Below are positions 1 through 4,144 of a stretch of 6,593 nucleotides of DNA, piece by piece. Each line of letters begins with the position of its first letter. Within the stretch, counting starts at the first letter, position 1. This DNA is from Desulfurellales bacterium. GTDB lineage: Bacteria > Campylobacterota_A > Desulfurellia > Desulfurellales > Hippeaceae. The notes under the pieces were generated by a model. It saw nothing but the letters and a program-made list of their open reading frames with translations. It was not told the origin of the DNA and ran no database searches. The stretch spans positions 1 to 6,593 of the forward strand of contig JALTDI010000202.1 of the NCBI GenBank assembly GCA_027074255.1, in the 5' to 3' direction. A program made the translations under genes and the position numbers.

Positions 1-3
1 CAT
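1..3 (-). other. Possible start codon of a third operon gene leaving the window
   Basis: On the minus strand the methyltransferase stop TAA (7-5) is followed after one base by ATG (3-1), giving TAATATG. Such tight spacing is typical of translationally coupled genes in one operon. By analogy with regulator-methyltransferase-endonuclease loci, the gene beyond the edge could be a restriction endonuclease, but only the start codon is visible and no Shine-Dalgarno sequence stands out before it. Confidence 0.3.
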
Positions 4-4
4 A

Positions 5-1303
5 TTATTGTTGCGCTAAATTTAAAAATTTTCGTTTGTATTTGTAATCAAAACTGTCGTCAACATTGACTAATTTATTTTTTATCAAGTGAGCATTGAT
101 AAAAGTTTTATTCTGCAAATATAGATAACAAAGTAAGTTGTTCTCATTATCATATTTCACATCATCAAATTTAATAAAAACTCGTTGGTTTTTCAATCTA
201 GATTGCAGAAATTTTATCGCCTCATCTACCACATCATTCTTTGCTTTAATCCCAATCAACTTAATTATTAAATCATTATTTAATAATAATTTTTCTGGAT
301 TTATAATTTGCTTTACAGAATATAAATCAACTTTTTTACCATTCGCAAAGTTATTAGTAAAATCAATTTTTGAGCCAAATTTTAATTTTCTAGGATCAAC
401 TTTCTTATCAAATTTTATCGGATCTTTGAAAACATAAGGTAATTTTGAAACCTTGCTTTTATAATCTACATTTTCATTTTTCTGTTCAATAATTTCAAAT
501 GTTGCTTTTTCAAATAATTCTTTTTTATTCACACCTATTTTTTCTTTTATTATCGGCAAGAATTTTTTATTTATTTCATAACCAACAGAATTACGATCTA
601 AATTTTTTGCGGCAAGAGTTGTCGTACCACTACCTAAAAATGGATCTAAAACAGTATCACCAACAAAACTAAACATTTTTATAAGCCGTTTTGGCAATTC
701 TTCCGGAAACATCGCCAAGTGTTTATCTTGTTTTACGCCATTAAAATTCCAATGCCCAGTAAAATATTGATTCCATTCTTCCCTAGATATTTTTGACTTT
801 TCTTTTGTTTCTCTTGATACAGATGGCGCCTTACCGGGTTTTTTAAAAATCAAAATAAATTCATAGTCAAGTTTAATAATTCCATTTCTCGGATAAGGAA
901 AACTTCCCATTATAGTTGCTCCACCAGTAGTATTCATAGTTGTAGCTTTTTGCCAAATAATTGCGCCCATATAATCAAATCCTTGCGCTTCGCAAAATTT
1001 TATTATCTCCGTTCTGATAGGAACAACTTTATAACGCCCATAATAAATGGAACGAGCAAATTGATCTCCTATATTTATACAAAGGCGGCATCCGTCATTT
1101 AACACTCTAAAACATTCTTTCCAAACTAAATTAAGATTATTGATATAATCTTCATAATTATCATTAAAGCCAATCTGATTTGGAACACCGTAATCTTTCA
1201 ATTGCCAATATGGTGGCGATGTGATGATAAGCTGAACAGATTTATCTTTCAATTCTGTCATATCTCGGGAATCGCCAAGTATAATTTTGTGATGTGTAGC
1301 CAT
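5..1303 (-). CDS. Beta-class DNA methyltransferase (probable N4-cytosine) with C-terminal inactive SNase-like domain
   Basis: A 432-residue site-specific DNA methyltransferase that transfers a methyl group from S-adenosylmethionine to a base in its recognition site. Motif IV is TSPPY at 28-32; motif I, DPFLGSGTT at 220-228, binds the cofactor. Motif IV before motif I defines the beta class, and SPPY rather than DPPY usually goes with N4-methylcytosine (known of the family). The catalytic core ends near residue 257. A basic linker follows, then residues about 327-430 resemble a staphylococcal-nuclease OB fold: IIKLIGI, EAIKFLQSRL, VFIKFD, LLCYLYL, TFINAHLIKNKLVNV. The nuclease catalytic residues are absent, so this domain probably binds nucleic acid or protein. 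The ATG at 1303-1301 lies 5 bp after the upstream regulator stop, indicating an operon. No clear Shine-Dalgarno is seen. The target sequence cannot be read from the protein; GATC is one candidate because of the nearby DpnII-type fragment. Confidence 0.93.
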   Translation of the reverse strand: MATHHKIILGDSRDMTELKDKSVQLIITSPPYWQLKDYGVPNQIGFNDNYEDYINNLNLVWKECFRVLNDGCRLCINIGDQFARSIYYGRYKVVPIRTEIIKFCEAQGFDYMGAIIWQKATTMNTTGGATIMGSFPYPRNGIIKLDYEFILIFKKPGKAPSVSRETKEKSKISREEWNQYFTGHWNFNGVKQDKHLAMFPEELPKRLIKMFSFVGDTVLDPFLGSGTTTLAAKNLDRNSVGYEINKKFLPIIKEKIGVNKKELFEKATFEIIEQKNENVDYKSKVSKLPYVFKDPIKFDKKVDPRKLKFGSKIDFTNNFANGKKVDLYSVKQIINPEKLLLNNDLIIKLIGIKAKNDVVDEAIKFLQSRLKNQRVFIKFDDVKYDNENNLLCYLYLQNKTFINAHLIKNKLVNVDDSFDYKYKRKFLNLAQQ

Positions 1304-1308
1304 AATTA

Positions 1309-1524
1309 TTATTTAAGTAATTCCTCAATAGAAACTTCTAATGCATTAGCAATTTTCTGAAACGTTTCAATGGTTGGATTGGAACTTTCGCTGGACTCTA
1401 TATTTACAATCGTATTAAGCGCTAAATCAGCCCTTTTTGAAAGCCTATCCTGCGAAATACCCTTTTCTTGTCTTATCTTCTTAATATTTCTCTTAATTTT
1501 TGAGATGGAATTTTTATTTGACAT
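1309..1524 (-). CDS. XRE/Cro-type helix-turn-helix regulator, possible restriction-modification controller
   Basis: A 71-residue DNA-binding protein consisting almost entirely of one HTH_3 (XRE) domain, residues about 12-67. The sequence KIRQEKGISQDRLSKRADL, then a recognition helix around 35-47, then PTIETFQKIANALEVSIEELL is the classic five-helix Cro/C1 pattern. Its size matches controller (C) proteins of type II restriction-modification systems, and it lies first in an operon 5 bp before a DNA methyltransferase, so it probably times expression of the modification or restriction genes (inference). An imperfect inverted repeat upstream (1552-1587) is a candidate operator. The ATG at 1524-1522 is the natural start, with no extra N-terminal extension. 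A plain autoregulatory repressor unrelated to restriction is the alternative. Confidence 0.85.
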   Translation of the reverse strand: MSNKNSISKIKRNIKKIRQEKGISQDRLSKRADLALNTIVNIESSESSNPTIETFQKIANALEVSIEELLK

Positions 1525-1551
1525 TTTATTCTATTGAATATACCATTAAAA

Positions 1552-1593
1552 TAGGTTGGTTATATTGTATTATCTCAATCCTACCTACTATAA
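1552..1593 (-). promoter_or_regulatory. Candidate promoter/operator of the regulator-methyltransferase operon
   Basis: TAGGTTGG (1552-1559) and CCTACCTA (1580-1587) form an inverted repeat with one mismatch and 20 bp between the arms, centred about 45 bp upstream of the regulator start. On the minus strand a weak -35-like TTATAG (1593-1588) and a -10-like TACAAT (1569-1564) are 18 bp apart, with the -10 box between the arms. This would suit autoregulation by the HTH protein. No canonical GACT..AGTC C-box was found, so the assignment is tentative. Confidence 0.3.
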
Positions 1594-1797
1594 TGATAAT
1601 CTATAAACAAAATTCAGTCAAACGAAAAATATGGAGTTCTATCCTGTTGCCCGCGCACGAGTGCGGTGGAACAATTGTGGCTAAATATAAATATAATTTC
1701 CCGCTGAAAAAATTTTGGCGAAGCCCGAAAAAGTAAAAAGACAAAAGGCCCAAGTAGTACAGCGAAGCTGACTATGGGGTAAAGAGGGGGTTGTGGG

Positions 1798-1848
1798 AAG
1801 GACATAGCACCAAAGCAGAGCTTGATGCTGGATAAAAATTTTGTCCTT
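1798..1848. repeat. Nested inverted repeats (hairpin element)
   Basis: AAGGACA (1798-1804) pairs perfectly with TGTCCTT (1842-1848). Inside lies a second, imperfect inverted repeat at 1806-1828 (AGCA..CAA / TTG..TGCT) around an AGAG centre. The two nested stems suggest a foldable RNA or a mobile palindromic unit. No gene or U-run explains it, and no RNA family is recognised. Confidence 0.4.
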
Positions 1849-1962
1849 TTGCGATTAAGAATAGAATCAACCCGAGGCGAATAAACTGTTTTCGCTTGTC
1901 TCTGAGGAATTTATCCCGCATTTTGTTGCGAGGCTACGGCAGAACCAAAACAGAAAAATTTT

Positions 1963-1982
1963 ACCTGCCTGTCTGTAGGCAA
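1963..1982. repeat. Diverged copy of dispersed GC palindrome
   Basis: The sequence ACCTGCCTGTCTGTAGGCAA is a degenerate relative of the CCTGCC..GGCAGG palindromes at 3046-3085. It lies in an AT-rich intergenic stretch. Such repeats are common between genes in Patescibacteria genomes as I recall them; copy number elsewhere cannot be seen. Confidence 0.5.
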
Positions 1983-2024
1983 GTCTATGTTTTTTAATTT
2001 TTTCGCGCACAATTTTTTCTTTCT

Positions 2025-2040
2025 TGTCTGCCGGCAGGTA
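2025..2040. repeat. Dispersed GC palindrome with perfect CTGCCGGCAG core
   Basis: A perfect 10-bp palindrome CTGCCGGCAG at 2028-2037, followed by GTA, forms the core of the same repeat family seen at 1963 and 3046. It is an island of high GC content in AT-rich DNA. Confidence 0.55.
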
Positions 2041-2187
2041 TGTAATATGTAAAAGGAATATGATGTTTTATCCGCCTCTGGTGGAGGATTCGCTCGTTTT
2101 TTCGGCAGGTTTTATAACATATTTTATAAAGCAAAATGCGCCATAAATAAAGGACTTGCGCTTGATCAGACCAACCCATTCGCGCGC

Positions 2188-2212
2188 AAAGGGATATAAG
2201 TTCCCTTTTTTT
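2188..2212 (+). terminator. Terminator-like hairpin with T-run
   Basis: AAAGGGA (2188-2194) pairs with TCCCTTT (2202-2208) across a 7-base loop, and T continues to 2212. The stem has only three G-C pairs, so it would be weak. On the plus strand it would end transcription entering from the left, before the endonuclease fragment's own promoter region. No plus-strand gene lies directly upstream, which lowers confidence. Confidence 0.3.
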
Positions 2213-2234
2213 GTTGTCTAATTGTTTTAAACCT

Positions 2235-2273
2235 GCTATCATTATATTGAAATGATAGCAAAATCACTATAAT
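2235..2273 (+). promoter_or_regulatory. Palindrome overlapping a candidate promoter of the endonuclease fragment
   Basis: GCTATCATT (2235-2243) and AATGATAGC (2251-2259) form a perfect 9-bp inverted repeat with a 7-bp spacer. TTGAAA (2247-2252) can serve as a -35 box and overlaps the right arm; TATAAT (2268-2273) is a consensus -10 box at a short 15-bp spacing. Transcription would start near 2280, shortly before the ATG at 2294. A palindrome on the -35 box is the usual position for a repressor, perhaps the HTH protein of the divergent operon (inference). Confidence 0.4.
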
Positions 2274-2293
2274 ACTATCAAATAATTGAAATT

Positions 2294-2665
2294 ATGGCAA
2301 CAGAAAACAATAATTTTAGATACTTGAAAGAAGCAAATGCTAAAAAAATAAAAAACGAATTTGGTTATAATGTACCAGTTGATAAATCATCTCGTCGTTA
2401 TGATTTTGTAATAGATAATGGAAAAGAGTTGTTTATTATTGAAACAAATTTTTACGGTGGCGGCGGCTCAAAACTAAAATCTACTGCAGGAGAATACAGA
2501 AATTTGTTTGATGTATTGAATGGAAAATATAAATTTTTCTGGATTACTGACGGTATGGGTTGGAAAACAACAGCAAAGCCATTACAGGAAACCTTTAATC
2601 ACAACGATTATCTTTTTAATTTAGCGATGCTTGAAAATAGTATTTTGGAGTTTTTATTAAAGTAA
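2294..2665 (+). CDS. DpnII/MboI-family type II restriction endonuclease, C-terminal catalytic fragment
   Basis: A 123-residue protein matching the C-terminal half of DpnII/MboI-type endonucleases, which cut at GATC. Recognisable blocks are FRYLKEANAKKIKNEFG (8-24), VDKSSRRYDFVI (29-40), IIETNFYGGGGSKLKSTAGEY (48-68), FWITDGMGWKT (82-92) and FNHNDYLFNLAML (101-113). D37 and E50 with the following residues are the likely PD-(D/E)xK-type catalytic positions. Family members are usually about 280-300 residues, so roughly 150 N-terminal residues are missing. An in-frame TAA at 2270-2272 blocks extension upstream. No Shine-Dalgarno precedes the ATG. It is probably a remnant of a restriction gene once paired with the divergent regulator-methyltransferase operon. 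It retains the catalytic blocks, so a folded nuclease domain is possible, but specific cutting is doubtful. Confidence 0.85.
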   Translation: MATENNNFRYLKEANAKKIKNEFGYNVPVDKSSRRYDFVIDNGKELFIIETNFYGGGGSKLKSTAGEYRNLFDVLNGKYKFFWITDGMGWKTTAKPLQETFNHNDYLFNLAMLENSILEFLLK

Positions 2666-2671
2666 TGAGTT

Positions 2672-2818
2672 ATGTTTATTGAAAAAATCCAAAATATTAT
2701 AAATGAAGTTTAAAAGATGTATAAAAAGGGAGAAAAGATAGAACCAAAAGACAAAATTTCTCAATGAGATGATTTCCTTTAAAAACAAATAAATGGTTTA
2801 AAATTGATGATGTAGTAT
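2672..2818 (+). pseudogene. Possible decayed coding remnant interrupted by the downstream element
   Basis: Starting at ATG 2672, the plus strand reads MFIEKIQNIINEV, stop, KMYKKGEKIEPKDKISQ, stop, DDF. After a one-base shift near 2777 it continues as PLKTNKWFKIDDVV up to the left end of the inserted element. The joined product looks protein-like (Lys/Glu-rich, no low complexity) and faintly recalls the N-terminus of small class III nucleotide cyclases, but I cannot confirm that. Two stops and a shift in about 49 codons make it broken if it was ever coding. Chance open stretches in AT-rich DNA are the alternative. Confidence 0.25.
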
Positions 2819-3045
2819 AGACCTCTTGCAAAATAATTTTTCCATTAAAATTTATCTAATTTCCCAAAAACTTGCTTTATAAATTTTTCCAATGCTCAGG
2901 CCTTGCCAAAGTTTCCTCAACTTTGTTTTAAAAAAATATCTTAAATTAAACCTGATGTGTAACAATTTTTCATAACGAAATTTGAAGATTTCGCGCTAAA
3001 GAGAAAGCATATACGGAGTATACATTGACGAGTTCTGAATAATTT

Positions 3046-3085
3046 GCCTGCCTACCAGCAGGCAGGCCTGCCTACCAGCAGGCAG
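3046..3085. repeat. Tandem pair of a 20-bp GC-rich palindromic repeat
   Basis: The unit GCCTGCCTACCAGCAGGCAG occurs twice back to back, at 3046-3065 and 3066-3085, without mismatch. Each unit is a hyphenated palindrome (CTGCC..GGCAG). Single diverged relatives occur at 1963 and 2025, so this is a dispersed family, here duplicated inside the inverted-repeat-bounded element. Confidence 0.8.
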
Positions 3086-3089
3086 GCCC

Positions 3090-3117
3090 GCCTGCAATGC
3101 TTTGCGTAGCAATGCAG
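3090..3117. repeat. Near-perfect GC hairpin next to the tandem repeat
   Basis: CCTGCAATGCTTTG (3090-3103) pairs with the following CGTAGCAATGCAGG, with one A-A mismatch, one T-T mismatch and a wobble near the tip, forming a 28-bp hairpin directly after the tandem palindromes. It extends the same GC-rich island, which ends about 3125. There is no T-run, so a terminator role is unlikely. Confidence 0.5.
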
Positions 3118-3186
3118 GCAGGTAGTAGAAAGTATTATTACGCATTAGGTTTATTATATTCACAACCTTATTTTGCAAAATGTCTT

Positions 3187-3276
3187 ATGAAGAGTTTTAT
3201 TGTTTTAGCCTTTTTTGTTGTTTTGTTATTTTTATTCCAAAATCTTCGTCGCCGCGCTTGCGAAGCGAGCGAATAA
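3187..3276 (+). CDS. Doubtful 29-residue hydrophobic ORF (membrane peptide or truncated signal sequence)
   Basis: ATG at 3187 opens MKSFIVLAFFVVLLFLFQNL followed by RRRACEASE and a stop. A basic start plus about 14 hydrophobic residues looks like a signal peptide or membrane anchor. The tail after QNL is encoded by a GC-rich hairpin (CGCTT/AAGCG at 3255-3267), so this may be the stub of a secreted-protein gene cut by a repeat. No Shine-Dalgarno is seen, and the start abuts the end of the inserted element. Confidence 0.22.
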   Translation: MKSFIVLAFFVVLLFLFQNLRRRACEASE

Positions 3277-3291
3277 ACGAAAGGGCAAAAT

Positions 3292-3320
3292 TTGACAAAT
3301 GGGTATAGCAATAATAATTT
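3292..3320 (+). promoter_or_regulatory. Candidate promoter of the peptidase E gene
   Basis: A consensus -35 box TTGACA lies at 3292-3297. The AT-rich stretch TAATAATTT after it offers -10-like hexamers: AATAAT at 3313-3318 (15-bp spacing) or TAATTT at 3315-3320 (17-bp spacing). The resulting leader of about 40 bases contains the 15-bp tandem duplication and has no Shine-Dalgarno before the ATG at 3365. Confidence 0.45.
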
Positions 3321-3323
3321 AAT

Positions 3324-3353
3324 GTATAGATTAAATAAGTATAGATTAAATAA
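3324..3353. repeat. Exact 15-bp tandem duplication in the peptidase leader
   Basis: GTATAGATTAAATAA occurs twice without mismatch (3324-3338 and 3339-3353), between the promoter and the start codon. Recent slippage is the simplest origin; a tandem regulator site is possible but unsupported. Confidence 0.8.
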
Positions 3354-3364
3354 ATTTTATTTTT

Positions 3365-4144
3365 ATGCAAAAAATAATTGCAATTGGAGGGGGAGAAATC
3401 GGTAGACCTGGGTTTCCTGTTGAAACAACTTCAATTGATAAAGAGATAATTTCATTAAGCGGAAAGAAAAATCCGAAAATACTTTTTATTCCGACAGCAA
3501 GTTCGGATTCGGAATCATATTTTGAAGTTGTCAAAAAACATTTTGGCAAACGCCTTGGATGTGATGTGGATGTTTTGTATCTTCTTAAAAATAAACAGCT
3601 GAAAAGTGAAATTGAAAAAAAGATTTTAAGCTCGGATATTATTTATGTTGGCGGTGGCAATACTTTAAGAATGATGAAAATTTGGCGGAAATTAGGTATT
3701 GATAAAATACTTTTAAAGGCTCGCGATAAAGGAATTGTGTTGTCAGGTATTTCAGCAGGGGCGATTTGTTGGTTTTCTTTTGGGCTTTCCGATTCTCTTT
3801 TATTTTCAAACAAAAACGCTCCGATGATAAAAGTTCGTGGACTTGATTTTATAAAGTTTCTTTTTTGCCCGCACTATGATTTTGAAAAAAAGCGAGAGCC
3901 GGAATTAAGAAAAATAATGAAAAAAACTTCCGGAATTGCTATCGCGGTTGAAAATTGTTGCGCCATAGAAATAATTGATAATAGCTATCGCATTATTTCA
4001 TCCAAAAAAACTGCTAAAGCTTACAAAGTATATTGGAAAGACAAAAAATATTTTAAAGAAGAAATTTTAAAGAAAAAAGATTTTACGCCGATCAAGAAAC
4101 TTGTTAGGCCTACACCGCATCCTCCATGTGGCGGGCATCCATAA
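3365..4144 (+). CDS. pepE: Peptidase E (S51 family serine peptidase)
   Basis: A 259-residue cytosolic serine peptidase of family S51, whose characterised members cleave dipeptides or cyanophycin-type substrates; the exact substrate here is unknown. The N-terminus IIAIGGGEIG (4-13), PKILFIPTAS (37-46), IIYVGGGNTLRM (92-103) and nucleophile elbow GISAGA (128-133, catalytic S130) follow the family order. H170 in CPHYD is the probable catalytic histidine, and E196 in AVEN the likely third member. Length is normal. The natural protein appears to end near L246 (FTPIKKL); the last 13 residues, VRPTP..GGHP, are encoded antisense to the conserved GCPPHGGCGVG block of AspRS and are probably foreign. 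The gene is convergent with, and overlaps, the AspRS reading frame. No Shine-Dalgarno precedes the start. The active site is intact, so it is likely functional despite the altered tail. Confidence 0.9.
   Translation: MQKIIAIGGGEIGRPGFPVETTSIDKEIISLSGKKNPKILFIPTASSDSESYFEVVKKHFGKRLGCDVDVLYLLKNKQLKSEIEKKILSSDIIYVGGGNTLRMMKIWRKLGIDKILLKARDKGIVLSGISAGAICWFSFGLSDSLLFSNKNAPMIKVRGLDFIKFLFCPHYDFEKKREPELRKIMKKTSGIAIAVENCCAIEIIDNSYRIISSKKTAKAYKVYWKDKKYFKEEILKKKDFTPIKKLVRPTPHPPCGGHP

Larger units (their letters stand above)
1525..2293. other. Long intergenic region without a convincing gene
   Basis: Short open frames on both strands here have no recognisable family features, and several are read-throughs of GC-rich repeats (for example PAGRQ from CTGCCGGCAG palindromes). 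The region holds a G-rich tract (1776-1803), a nested hairpin (1798-1848), two diverged copies of the GC palindrome (1963-1982, 2025-2040), a terminator-like hairpin (2188-2212) and a palindromic promoter region (2235-2273). A minus-strand frame starting at 2242 gives about 40 ordinary-looking residues before entering repeat sequence; I do not recognise it. The N-terminal half of the endonuclease downstream is not visible here. Confidence 0.6.
2819..3185. mobile_element. 367-bp IS remnant or MITE with 18-bp terminal inverted repeats
   Basis: AGACCTCTTGCAAAATAA (2819-2836) and TTATTTTGCAAAATGTCT (3168-3185) are inverted repeats matching at 15-16 of 18 positions. Both ends are flanked by TAT (2816-2818 and 3186-3188), compatible with a short TA-type target duplication. 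The TTGCAAAA-containing ends resemble IS5-group termini as I remember them (unverified). The interior is too short for a transposase. Minus-strand stretches beginning MRNNTFYYL near the right end and ending KVEETLARPEHWKNL before a stop near the left end could be residues of an N- and C-terminus, suggesting an internally deleted copy (inference). Tandem GC palindromes fill the middle. Confidence 0.5.
2666..3364. other. Long intergenic region: gene remnants and an inserted repeat element
   Basis: No intact ordinary gene lies between the endonuclease fragment and the peptidase gene. From left to right the region holds a possible decayed coding stretch (2672-2818), an element bounded by terminal inverted repeats (2819-3185), a 29-codon hydrophobic ORF (3187-3276) ending in a GC-rich hairpin, and the peptidase promoter with a tandem duplication (3292-3353). 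A 60-codon minus-strand frame at 2996-3178 is a read-through of the GC palindromes and is not believed to be a gene. Confidence 0.6.

Noticed and set aside
138..437. Plus-strand ORF inside the methyltransferase gene
   Set aside because: It is antisense to well-conserved methyltransferase/SNase-like coding sequence and has no independent support.
1614..1805. 63-residue minus-strand ORF rich in proline and phenylalanine
   Set aside because: It is encoded by the G-rich repeat tract and adjacent structured DNA, with no family features.
1994..2242. 82-residue minus-strand ORF starting MIAGLKQLDNKKREL
   Set aside because: The second half reads through repeats (IPAGRQ) and the start lies inside the promoter palindrome. 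The first 40 residues look ordinary but match nothing I recognise.
3046..3085. Possible CRISPR array from tandem GC repeats
   Set aside because: Two 20-bp units lie directly adjacent with no spacers, and no cas gene is nearby.
2996..3178. 60-residue minus-strand ORF containing AGLPAGRQACLLVGRQ
   Set aside because: It is a translation of the tandem GC palindromes; the repeated PAGRQ/VGRQ is a repeat artefact, not a protein motif.
1525..3364. tRNA or other known RNA gene in the long intergenic regions
   Set aside because: No cloverleaf with a TTCRA loop and acceptor pairing was found; hairpins present do not match a known RNA family.
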